Shown: piece after piece, positions 1-12,300 of the stretch | Position numbering within the stretch: position 1 is the stretch's first letter | Layout: the number at the start of each line of letters is the position of its first letter | Origin: Sinohyriopsis cumingii | Taxonomy: Eukaryota > Mollusca > Bivalvia > Unionida > Unionidae | Direction: 5' to 3' | Length of the DNA: 64,000 nt | NCBI GenBank assembly: GCA_028554795.2 | Contig: CM068839.1 | Span: forward strand, 14,291,220 to 14,355,219 | Translations under genes and position numbers: made by a program | The notes under the pieces: model-generated | What the model saw: the letters and a program-made list of their open reading frames with translations, nothing else | The model's database searches: none | What the model was told of the DNA's origin: nothing

Positions 1-200
1 GTAATGTGGAGCACACATGAGCCAGTCTGATGATCCTCTGGCTAGGCATCTTGCTACTGCATTTGACAAGACTGAGTCCTTTGGATATCCATTTCGATTT
101 GTGTGCACTGTGCCACAAAGGTAGATATTTATGTGATAAAGGTAATCTGCTAACTGAGGATTGGTATAAAAATTGTCAGCGTAGATTATTTCATCCCCAG

Positions 201-293
201 ATAATTCCGATTCATCAGATGAGTCCGCCATTTTGGATGTACTTAGGAGACTTCGAAGATTTCCATTTATAGATCGGAAAAAAGAACTTTCCT
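201..293 (+). CDS. Possible upstream exon of the ITPR-like gene (weak)
   Basis: A pyrimidine-rich acceptor (ttatttcatccccag) ends at 200 and a donor (gtaaag) begins at 294. The frame between them is open and reads a Ser/Asp-rich start followed by AILDVLRRLRRFPFIDRKK. The last base (293) is the first base of a codon, and the next firm exon at 2248 supplies exactly two bases, so the phases fit. ILDVLRRLRRF loosely resembles the S4-S5 linker of IP3 receptors (LLNVIKSVTRN), but the piece before S5 would be about ten residues longer than usual. I infer a possible exon. It may equally be a chance open frame, because the homology is weak. Confidence 0.25.
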
Positions 294-2247
294 GTAAAGA
301 ACCTACCTTAAAGTCCGAATGTATCCAAATAGTATGCAAATGAATTGATGTACGATTTAAATATTTACTATAGAGGAATCCCAAACATTGACCAATCAGA
401 GAATTTATCACCAAAACAAGACAGGTATGTGAGACTGTAATACCGGTCTGTAGTGTTGAGCAGGAGTTATTGTTCCTAGACTGCTTTACCAGTTTTTAGT
501 ATTGAAAGAGTTAATTGGTATTTGTTTCTTAACATGTTCCAGTAGTAGATATTTCATTTACACTTTATTGGGAACTGATTTTTTAAAAATTGAACAACAT
601 GTGACTTCTTTTTGAATGTTCTGAATTTCTTGATCTTGATATTGATTTCATATGGGGGGGGTAATTATTGTTTTCTTCGATAAAACAATATATCAAGATT
701 TTATTTACCAGTTTTGAGCATGATTTTATTCACATTCAGCAAATGGGGGCCCATTTTGTTCCCAAATTTGTTATATTCTACAAAAAAAATGGGATTTGCA
801 CCCATCTAAACAATCAGTACTTGGGTGGTGTCCATCAATAAGGAATGTATGGAATTTCCGGAGTAATCTTGTTACAAATTTAATGATATTAAGAACATGT
901 TTTCAATTTTCATGCCAAAATAACTCCCAAAATTATTTTTGTTTTTTAAAATAGATATATTTATCACAAATTAATTTTGAATATTACAATTATTACTCTA
1001 TTTATGAACTATTAATCACATGTTTGATACAAGCCAACATGGCAGTAGAATGGGACATTGTACAAGAGGTTGGCCAAATCAAACTTTTAGAAATAATTTC
1101 TGATTAAAAAAAGGAATTAACATTTTTTTTAATTTTTACAAGTATATTTTAATGTGTTAAGTACATGTATTTTTGGGGAAGAAATTTTGAGGAGAGTGGT
1201 TGTTTTCTGTCTATATTTCAGGTAACTTCTCTGTCTAATAAATATTTTCTATTTTTTTTGTTCAGTTTGTTCTATATTAACTGGCCTTTTATAATAAACA
1301 TGTTGACCCTGGTGTTAGCATCCCAATCAAAGTTTCTGTCCATAATATATCAATAATGTAGCTAGTAAACTGCAGGGTTTGTTGTTAGCATTTCTTATTT
1401 TTATCAACAACCTCTCTAATGTCACCACCATGCCTTTTACAAAGCATCAGTTATAGGGTATGCTTAAACAGTGCATATTAATTACAATTTTCAGATTACA
1501 AGTTATACAAATAATTAATATAAACATACCAACTTTATCTACTATAAGGTTCTGACATTTGACTTGGGAGGGGGGATTGCTACAATTTTCTTTGCAGGTA
1601 TTTTATTTTCTTTCATCTCAAGATAAATAAAAAAATTTTTAAAAACATTACATGATGGAAATGATAAGGCATTATTTTGCTTTAAACCAGAGAAATGTAA
1701 GAAAAATAGCATATGCCCCTGACACAGAAAATTAAGATGTCTGTTCCTAATATAATTGTGGAAGGCAATAGAATGTATTGCAGTATTTTAAAATTCCAGT
1801 GGTATAACACAGTACAAAATGATTTTTCTTGGTACTCAACTGTGCTATATGGCTGCCAGGTCATTATGTCTAATTACAGTAGATATTATGTCTTATTAAA
1901 GTAGGTCAGGCAAAAAAGATGGGTATTAGATCATTGTCAGTTAGAAATTCTTGCTCTTTACTCTTTCAAGAAATTAATTTATGTGGAAGTTATTTGTTAC
2001 ATCAAGCAGATTAATAAACTTATGTTGCCAAGATAATTTTGTACCATGTTACTAAAGAAGCTTTATAACTAGTTTGGTCACTAATGTACCAAAAATTTAC
2101 ATTAAGTGTAATTTTTTTATGGTCTCTATGAGAAAAGCACTGGTGGTACATAAATGCTTAAATATTTCATATCGGACATTTTTACCAGATGACAACATTT
2201 CTGTGGAATGAACACAAAGGATAAAGATCATACTTTGTTTCTGTCAG
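294..2247. other. Intron or upstream non-coding DNA, no gene seen
   Basis: AT-rich sequence with stops in all frames and several A/T homopolymers. I see no recognisable repeat end, RNA gene or exon besides the candidate at 201-293. It would be the intron before the S5 exon. Confidence 0.5.
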
Positions 2248-2423
2248 GTGTGTCTCTACTCTGGGTTGGGATTCTGGGCTTTATTGTGATCTACATCTAC
2301 TCTCTGGTGGGGTTCTCCCTCCTGCGGGCGTACTTTGGCCCAGGGGACTACCTGTACTGTTCAACCCTCTGGCAGTGCACTATCACCGTCATGAGATATG
2401 GGCTCATCGGGGACATGTTTCAG
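2248..2423 (+). CDS. ITPR-like: ITPR-like exon: S5, luminal loop, pore helix and filter
   Basis: The acceptor is tttctgtcag ending at 2247 and the donor is gtgagt at 2424. The exon starts in phase (two bases complete a split codon) and ends on a full codon, Q. It reads the membrane segment VSLLWVGILGFIVIYIYSLV, then GFSLLRAYFGPGDYLYCSTL, then WQCTITVMRYGLIGDMFQ. Alignment by eye to ITPR1 ([20 protein letters not shown]) places a gap of about five residues across the glycine filter, leaving I-G-D. The loop between S5 and the pore helix is about 11 residues, against several tens in vertebrate ITPRs. Confidence 0.88.
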
Positions 2424-5400
2424 GTGAGTTATACAATTGGCTTAAAAAATGGTAGGGAATATATTTCAAGTAGGTCATCCCCAATGATTTTCTTACACTA
2501 TTCTGTGTATTGGATTTAAATATTCATGTAATTTTGTCATTTATTGTAATTTACACATTATATTTTAGCTATCTCATCTAACCATGAGGCCGATTGAACT
2601 TTAATGGTATGGCCCTGTGTCTTTCATCTGTCCATCAGCATTTGCTATTTACCACAAAAGAGGCCATGTTTTGGACTGGATTTTGATAACACATAGAAGA
2701 TAGGTTTATGCCATGAATACCTAGGATTAGTTCCATCATGAGTGTGATCTAGTCATAGTATTAAGGTGATCTTGCATATGATTGGCTGAGCTGTTACCAC
2801 TTTGGAGGCCATTTTTCTAATATGATTTTGATTCGAGTTGTAATTCGATGCATTTGTCATTAAGATGTCAGACAGTTTTGAGAATAAGCAAGAAACATGC
2901 TGACTAACGAGGTGATCATGCATCTGACTGGCTGAGCTTGTTGCCAGGATCAGGGAGCATTTATGACCAGCACAGTCTGACACCTGCATGGCATATATAG
3001 CTATTTCTAGGATCTAGTTAATGTATGTATTTTGCAATATTTTATGGCAATACCATTACTGATAAATGATTTGAAATTTATATTTTATATTTGTAGCTTT
3101 TGATAAAAACAAATTCCACAATATAGATTTTTCTTGAGATAGTGCTAGATTAATAACCAAGAGTAAAGAAACCCATGGTCTTAAAATAATAAACTATGTA
3201 AATTATAAGTTCAATTTGTGTGAAAGCTATGTGACTCAATAGACCACAAAAATTAAAACTTTTGTCGACTTAACTTTTAAAGATCTTGGATGACTGATTA
3301 TGAGCACGAGACCATGTATATTAATTATGTCTTTGGAAAGAATTTTTATCAGGATAGTACAGTATGTAAAATCAACATGATGTAAAGTTGGGGAGATAGT
3401 TTACATAGGTTGTATTCTTACAAAAGTTTATTAGCCTGCTTTTAAGTGGAATGGTCATCTGTTAAGTCATATAAATAGGTAAGTGATATCAGACCCACAT
3501 GGTCCTCTTGTTTTGTCTTATGTTGATTGCACATTAATTTTTTAAACAACTACTAAAACATATTAAAAGTCTGGTGACTAATCAGATATTGGTTTGTAGT
3601 GTCATTTTAAAGACCATGGCCGGAGAAGCAAGATGGGATTGCATTTTATAAAGTATTTAACCATGTCAAATAATTTGTAGAGTGCATGTATTCAGTGTAC
3701 TGTCAGACCTGTTCTAACAGTCACCTGAGTTCAGTGCCCATTCTAATTCCCCCCCCCCCCCCCCCCCCCGCCAGCAAATTGTCTATATAAATACCATGTA
3801 CTTAGTGGTTTCACCCTGTCTTCCATGGTCACTGGAGTGTATCAGCGGTGACTACTCCAATTAAGCAAATTAAACTTCTTAATTTGATAAGTAGGCAGGG
3901 TATATATTTATCAAGGTATATTATCTAAATCAATGTTTAAATGTTTCATATTTCGATTTTACTTACCATAATCTAGTGCAGAGGTGGGCAAACTTTCCAG
4001 TGCAAGTGCCACATACACAAATTTATACCTTGTCGTGGGCCGCATAGTTCATTAAGTAAAATAATTAATATTTAAAATACCAAAAACAAAAGGTTTTTCT
4101 AAATAACATCTAATTAATTTTTAGTTGTTAATATGTTGTTAATATTTGAAAACTTAAACTTCAAAAGAAGCACATTGATAAACACAGTAACATAAACAGA
4201 GTCAGTGCAAATGATGACTTGTTCCTAGGCCGCATGAAAACCCTTGGCAGGCTGCATGAAAGCCCTTGGCGGGCCGCATGCGGCCCACGGGCCATAGTTT
4301 GCCCACCCCTGATCTAGTGAAACTCAAAAGAGTTTGACAAAGCCAGATTCATCAAGAAGAGAGCACATGTCCACTTTAGACACATGTTCTATTCTTGATG
4401 AATCTTACTTTCTCAGATTTGCTGTGACAATGATGGGTTTCTGGTCATTGTTTACAGAATAATGTGTTGAGAATTATGTATCCTCTTGTACTTTTGCAAA
4501 CAGTATGTGACTTTCACTTTATATTTTCGTATTAGTGTATAATATATCACATGACTATTGGTCCTCTGATTTGTATTGACATATAAGTTACAAGATTTGT
4601 GTGGTCATGTGACTAGAAATGCAAGTGGCAAGTTACAGGTCAAATCTCATCAATGCTGTAGCCATGTCTCATTTGTCAGCTGATTAAAGACATAACATTT
4701 ATAATACTCACAAGTTCTCAGAAAATACATAATTTTCCTGTCAATTTCATGCAGGTATGAATCAATATAACATCTTTTATGTTTGCAAGGCCCATTTATA
4801 AGTGGCTACCCTGTGCCACAACCTCATGGTGGCAGCATTCTCACTTTTTGGTAGGCAGTTGACTCTGACCCTGCACCCCAATATAAATGTCAAAGTATGA
4901 AAAATGAGGTGGGAGGGTCAGAGAAAACTTGGATTAATGGTTTATACCAGCTATAGCCCCAGGAAGCTTCTTTTCATTACCTTATCATCAAATGTCACAA
5001 GCAAAACCTGACTGGCTTTTGATCTTGGTGAATTTGAGCAACTACTTAATCTGTCAGTTGTTTGGTGTGAACACCTATTTTCATGCCTAATTTTACCAAC
5101 CCTCCTAACAAAAAGTAAATCCTTCCACAATGACAGCTAAACCAAATACATGTATCTTGAAAGCATATTACTACTGCTAATAATAATATATGTGAAGTAA
5201 TAATAATGATAATACTACTAATAATAATACATGTGAAGTAATAATAATGATAATACTACTAATAATAATACATGTGAAGTAATAATAATGATAATACTAC
5301 TAATAATAATGCTAATGCTTTTACATAAATTTGTCATGAACAAAGTTTGATAGCTGAACCTGCCTTCAGAGGTCACCTGTATACAAAGGCCACTTTTTCC

Positions 5401-8400
5401 TTTTCCTATGGGTGGCTTCTCTTGACAGATTTGACTGTATTCATCATATATTTTTATAATTTTTTTGTTTAATTTGTCAATTTAATATGCTTTTATGTTC
5501 TATTTTTATAATCTGCTTTCCAGGCGGTGAAGCAGAATGAACAAGAGAGAACCTTTGGAACATTTTGGCCGATAGTAGTGTACCATGTTTCCTTCTTCAT
5601 CTTCATAACAACCATTGGTCTGAACATCATCTTTGGTATCATTGTGGACACTTTCTCAGAGCTGAGAGATCTTAAGGTAACCTGATAAAAGTATACTAAA
5701 ACCAGTTTTGATTGACACATGAGTTTTGTGCATAATTGCTTTTATGGACAGATTCTTGTCTTTGGAATACTACTCAGTTATTAAGAGAAACTGTTGAGTG
5801 AGACTCAAAAATTTCTCCCCCAAAAATATAAGGACAGATTCCAAAAGCAAATCCAGAATGTTCTTATTTGTAATTCATAGATATTTTTAATATTTTGGGG
5901 GGAGGGGGAGCCTCATGAAAGTGAAGAACACAGATCTCATTGAAAGCTGTTTCAGACTTGTAAAATACAGTGCAACCCTGCTATAACGTGCCCCACTATA
6001 ACGCGAATTCAGATATAACGCAGTTGTGGCATAGCTCCCGAAATTTCTTATATTCATTCACACATGAAAAAAATTTTTTTCCAAAGTACATGAAACAATG
6101 TATAAAAAAAATGTTTTATCATTATGGGGAAGAGATTGCATATGAATTTGAATTTAATATGATCGTGGCATGGTTCCTGAAATTTTAAATACATGTGTAT
6201 TTTTCTCGTACCGGGAGTTATTTCTTTTTTTTTAGGTACGAGAAATAGTGTGTAAAACGTTTATTATCATTCTGGGGAAGAGTTCGCATATTTTAATATA
6301 ATACGATCGTGACATAGCTTCTGAAATTTAACAATATCACCAGGTGCTTGAAGTGTTATGCCAAAATAAACATTTTCGGAAATGCTATTTATTATTGGTC
6401 CATGAGTGAAGTCAGTAAGTCGTTCTTGTGATTGTCTTCAATTAATTCTGTATACAATCGTTCCTCAAATAATAGCCAACATGTATTTCTTCTTTAACTG
6501 CATACACAACCAAGCATCAGACAATGTGGTGGTTGATAAAAGATTCTCACAATTTAATAAACATAAAAAAACGAAAGCTGCCAACATGTTTGCTGGGCTT
6601 GGCAGTGTTATTAGACGCAGTCAGTTGACTAGTAAAAAAATGCCCACCTTATTAGCTGGAAATTGAAAGGGTGTGAAATTGTACATGCGTTCAGCTTTAA
6701 ACAATTTTTTTTTATAAAAGTGACTTGTGGCCATTGCAGGCCTGCTGCACTTAGTTATTGGGTTTTATATGTGTATGGTGTTTACTTATGAACTCGTTAT
6801 TAATTTCCTATTTTATTATAAAAAATATTTTACCGTTATGGAAACACAAGTTTACAAATGCAATTCGTTCTCAGCACTTTGCGCAACAAACAAATTATTA
6901 TCATTTTGGGGAATTCGAGTATAATATGATATAGAATGCGATCGTAGCGTGGTTCCTGAAATTTTACATAATGTACGTGTATTTTTCTCGTACCTGGGAA
7001 AATACTTTTTTTTAAGGTACGAGAAACAGCGTGTAAAATGTTCATTATCATTTTGGGAAGAGTTCGAGTATGAATTTGAATATAATATGATTGTGGCTTG
7101 GCTTCTGAAATTTAACAATTTCACCAGGTTCTTGAAGTGTTATGCCAAAATAAACATTATCGGAAATGTTGCTTGTTACTGATCCATGAGTAAAGCCAGT
7201 AAGTCGTCTTTATGATTGTCTTCAATTTATTCTGTATGCAATTGTTCCTCAAACAATAGCTGACGTGTTTCTTCCTTAACTGCATACACAAACAAGCAGC
7301 AGCCAATGCATTGGTTGATAAAAGATTCTCACAATTTAATAAATATCAAAAAACGAAAGCCACCAACATGTTTGCTGGGCTTGGCAGTGTTATTAGACAC
7401 AATCAGTTGACTAGTAAATACTGTCCGCTTTATTAGCTGGAAATTTAAAGGGTATGAAATTGTACATGCGTTCAGCTTTAAAAATTTTTTTTATAAAAGT
7501 GACTCGTGATCATTGCAGGCCTACTGCACTTAGTTCTCAGGTTTTACGTGGGTATGGTGTTTGTTTATGAACTCGTTATTAATATCCTATTTTTAAAAAA
7601 AAATATTTTACCATTATGGGAAAGCTAGTTCACAAACGCAAGTCGTTCTTTGCACTTTGCGCAATGATTATTATAGTAGTTTTCGCACGTTTCTTTCTAT
7701 ATTCACAAAATTTGAAGTAAAAGTTATATGCACGCTGAAAGCATGTGTTGATTAGTAATTATTCTTGTTGTAGTCATTCAAACGAATAGGCGTACAAGCG
7801 TTAATTATTGGAAATTTGCAAAGGATAAATGTACATGGAAATGCATACGAGAAAACTATAGCAGTATGAAATTTGTACTGACACCATTCATAGACCCTGG
7901 AACGTAATGAACCGTACACGTGCTTCATCTTCCTTAACCTAATTTTGCTGTTAATTTTTCCCATTGAATTCAGACATATAATGATTTGTGAAAAATTTAT
8001 TGAATAGTTTACATATGCAAGCAATTTTTACAATGGAATTACATATTTTATGGATTAATTTTAAGCCCCGATGGTACGATATCAGATGGCAAGTAAACGG
8101 TGTTGATACTCTGTTCATGCTATATATTAAATGTTGAATTCAGACACAATGATCTGGGAAAAAGCATTGAATGTTGTAATTCGGTGTGCCATTTTTCAAT
8201 GGAATTACATGCATTATAGATGAACTGAATGCCACAACAGCACGGTAGTAAATGGTGTTGATACCCTATTCATCATATACATTAGGCATGAATACAGTGA
8301 GTTGTTCTCTGAAAAAAGTAAAATACTTTAAAACCCCGCATTAACGCAACCCCGATATTAATGCGATCCAATTTTGTGGACCCCAATTATCACATTATAG

Positions 8401-9282
8401 TGGGGTTACACTGTATGCAGTTTATGATTTTGCAATTCTTGATTCTGCTCATAGATCAGAAGAGCATTTGAATTGGCCTGCCATCCAGCATCTGGTGTCT
8501 GCCATCCAGCATCTGGCATCTGGCATCTGGTGTCTGCCATCCAGCATCTGGTGTCTGCCCATCCATTAGCACAAGTTTTGTTATCACTGCTTTTCCTAAA
8601 CTACTCACTAACCCATGAAACTTTGGATACAAATTTATGCAAAAGTCTAATTGTTACTAACTGAAAATAGTGACACTAAATTTTTCTTGTTATTGCTACT
8701 CTTCCTCAACATATGGTTATATCAGCATGGTCTTTTCGCTGTAAGAATATGTCTAGTTTGTTGTTAATGAAATTGGTGCTGGTTTCAGATTGAATGTAGC
8801 TGCCATGGCAGTCATTTTGAATGTTTTGGTGTAGCTGAATGGATGGTCAGATCGACATGAAGTTTCACTAAAAGATTTTTTATAATGTTGAGTTGGTCCC
8901 AAATGGAAATGGATCCAATTGAACATCCAAGATAGCCACCTGATAATGGACATCATGAATCTTCATATTCTCCTTCAAGGATGGTTGTATTGACATGACT
9001 AAATGAAAATGGTGCCAGTCAGACGTCCAACATGTCCACCGTGTTTGCCATCTTCCACATATTGTTCATGCTACCCTTTCTGAATGGAGAGTCATATGCA
9101 CCTGAAAATTTATAATGAGATGTAGCTGGCCTCCAAAATGAAACACATGCAGATCAGACTTCCTGCATCTTAAAAATATTACTGGATCTTTTCTGTGAAG
9201 GATGGTTGTATTGACATTGTGATTTTATTGGGAAACATTTTATGATATGCAGTTGGTGCTAAATGAAAATGGTACCAAACAG

Positions 9283-9323
<41 letters not shown>

Positions 9324-12300
9324 CTTTATTTATAGAGGGTGACTCATTAGTCAAGGACTATTCTCCCTTGAGGCCCTCTTAAGGAGAGTATAACAATGCA
9401 CATTATATGAAGATGGCAATAATTACTGTTTATTTTAACATGTTTAGTGTTAAAATACTAAATTCCATTATCTGTTAGAAACACATACATGCTCATGATA
9501 TCTTTTCTTAAATACTCTAATATTTTCAGCAGATTTTACATGTAGTGGAAGCTTATTCCACAGAACTGTACCAGAGTATTGAAAACTCTTTTTAAATTGC
9601 TCTGTTCTTGGTTTTGGTATTAGAAGGTTTCCATGTGATATTGATCTCAACTGGTATTGTGCTGAAAAAGGCCTGAATAAGTCTTGAAGATACTCTGGTG
9701 CAGTTCCATGTAGACATTTATATAAAAGAACTGCCTTGTGAAAATCTATCCTGTCATATATTGTGAACCATTTGAGTTCTGTAAATAATGCTTTTGAGGG
9801 ATGATCAATAGATGCATCTAAAATTACACGTGCTGCTCATTTCTGAAGTTTATAAATCCTGTCAAGCTCAGATTTGGCACAGTTTCCCCATACATTAGAA
9901 CAATAATCCATTGTTGGAAGAATATATGACTTGTAGTATATACTGCGAGTTTCCATAGGTAAATATTTCTTGATTCGGCTGAGAAGGGCAATTTTGGATG
10001 ACAGTGTTTTACAAAGCTTATCAATATGGTCATTCCATAATAAATTATTATCTACAGACACACCTACAAGCCTTTCATGTTTGACATTTTCTAATGGATG
10101 ATTATTTATTGCAAGAGACAGTTTTGGGTTCCCTGATTTGTGTAGCTTTTGTGATGTCCCTAAAATCATACATTTTGTTTTACCTTCATTAATTATCATC
10201 CTATTTTGTTGTGCCCAGTTTTGGACTCTGATAAGGTCTGAGTTTAATTTCATTTGGATAACTTCAGTATCAGAACTAGATGTATACAAAGTTGCATCAT
10301 CTGCAAACAAATCTGTGTTTGTGGATTCATTATTTAATGGTAGATCATTGATATAGATAAGGAAGAGGAGAGGGCCCAAAACTGAGCCTTGAGGGACTCC
10401 TGAATGAATAGTGCGAGTTTGAGAGCTAATATTACCAATGCTTACTTGTTGAGACCTTTGGTTTAGGTATGATCTAAACCAGTTTAAAGAAGGATTGTCA
10501 AATCTGTAACAGTTCAACTTTTGCAGCAGAATTTCATGATCAACAAGATCAAAGGCTTTCTTGAAGTCAAGGAAAACAATCCCAGTCATATGTCCATTAT
10601 CCATTTCCTTCAGCCAAAGATCAATTAATTTGGTAAGTTCTGTTTGGCACGAGTGGTACTTTCTAAATCCTGATTGAGCTTTATGAAATAGAGAGTATGT
10701 TTCGAAAAATTTATAGACCTGAATGGCTACATGCTTTTCAAATAGTTTTGACAATACAGGTAGAATTGATATTGGTCTGTAATTTCCTGGATCCTCCTTT
10801 TCTCCTTTCTTAAAGATAGGTGTAACCTTTGCACATTTCAGTGTTTCTGGAAAATTACCACTCATTATACTTAAATTTATGATATGCGTTAGTGACTTTG
10901 TTATTACTGGTGCGGCAATTTTAAGAATTCGTGGACCAATACCATCCAATCCAGAGGATTTATTAATATTAACCTTAATTAGCATATCAAAAACATCAGC
11001 TTCACTAACATTAGCTATTGAAAAATAATTATCATCAGGAATTTTAGCTTTTATAAATAATAGAAGAGCATCAAGTTCAATTGGGATATTAGTCTGGTTC
11101 TGAATACTCTTACTGGAGATGCTTATGAAGAAATTGTTGAACATTTCCACAATGTCTTGTACAGATGTTGCTATATCATCATTTTGCTTAAGTCTAGGGG
11201 GAAGACAACTGTTCTTGCGTGGGTTCAGCTCTTTTAGATGCTTCCACAATGTTTTGGTACTCTTACTTTCATTAATAGCCTGTTTATAGTAGTTCTCTTT
11301 TGCCTTATCTATCAGGTGCTTAGTTTTATTTCTCCACTTTCTATAGCTTTTGATGTCTTTTTTCTTGTGGAAATTATCTCTTAGGTGCCTAGCCTCATTG
11401 ATCTCAGGGGTGATCCACTTGGGTGTAATTTGGTGTTTAACCCTTTTTGTTTTAATTGGGGCATGCTTGTCTAAGGCTGCATTGAACATCTGATACCATT
11501 TGTCCAAGGCAGTGTTGACATCAGCTATAGTGCAGACTGATTGGAAAGGTTTGCAAACTAAATCATTTAAGAACATTTCCTCATCAAATTGTTTGAAGTC
11601 CCTGTATTGAATTTCAATGTGTTGGCCATTTTTAGATGATTTCGGAACATGTCTAGTTATACAGACTGGGTAGTGGTCACTCAGTGCATACACTGGTACC
11701 TTAATTTCACTTACATTTTTAGGTTTATTAGTATAGATATGATCAATGATAGTAGCACTTTTATCCGTTACTCTAGTTGGGGTGTTAATTAATTGAGTAA
11801 AGTTGTAAGTTTCAAAGCTACTTATCCATGTTAATGGTGGAGTTTTCATATAGTCAATGTTAAAATCACCTAATATGATAATTTTTAAATCTTCCTTAAG
11901 TAATGCTTTTTGAATTTGAACCTCAAATCTATAAATCCAATCAGCTGTGGAACTAGGTGGCCTGTAAACCGAACATAAGAGTATTGGCTTTGATTGGGCA
12001 AGGGTTACTTCGATCCAGATACTCTCTACCCCAATAGTCTCTAGATCAACACGTCTGTTATAACTAATGGAACTGTCTACATAGAGAAGAATACCCCCAC
12101 CCCCCATGGATTCCCTATCTTTTCTTTCAAAGTTGAACCCCTGTATTTGGAGAGCCAAATCATCAGTATCATCGGAAAGAAAGGTTTCACATAGACCTAG
12201 AATATTGACTGATCTAGTTTGCTGTAATATTAACTTTATCTCATTCAGTTTAGGAATGATGTGTTGAATATTTAGGTTGATTACTTGCAGACCTCTTTTG

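Noticed and set aside
30-272. 80-codon open frame at the window start as a gene
   Set aside because: No recognisable domain and no splice or start context. A different frame over part of it (201-293) fits the ITPR-like gene's phase better.
6406-6666. Transposase gene of the pogo-like element
   Set aside because: The 86-codon frame has no HTH or DDE/D signature that I can see and is part of an internal duplication whose second copy is not open.
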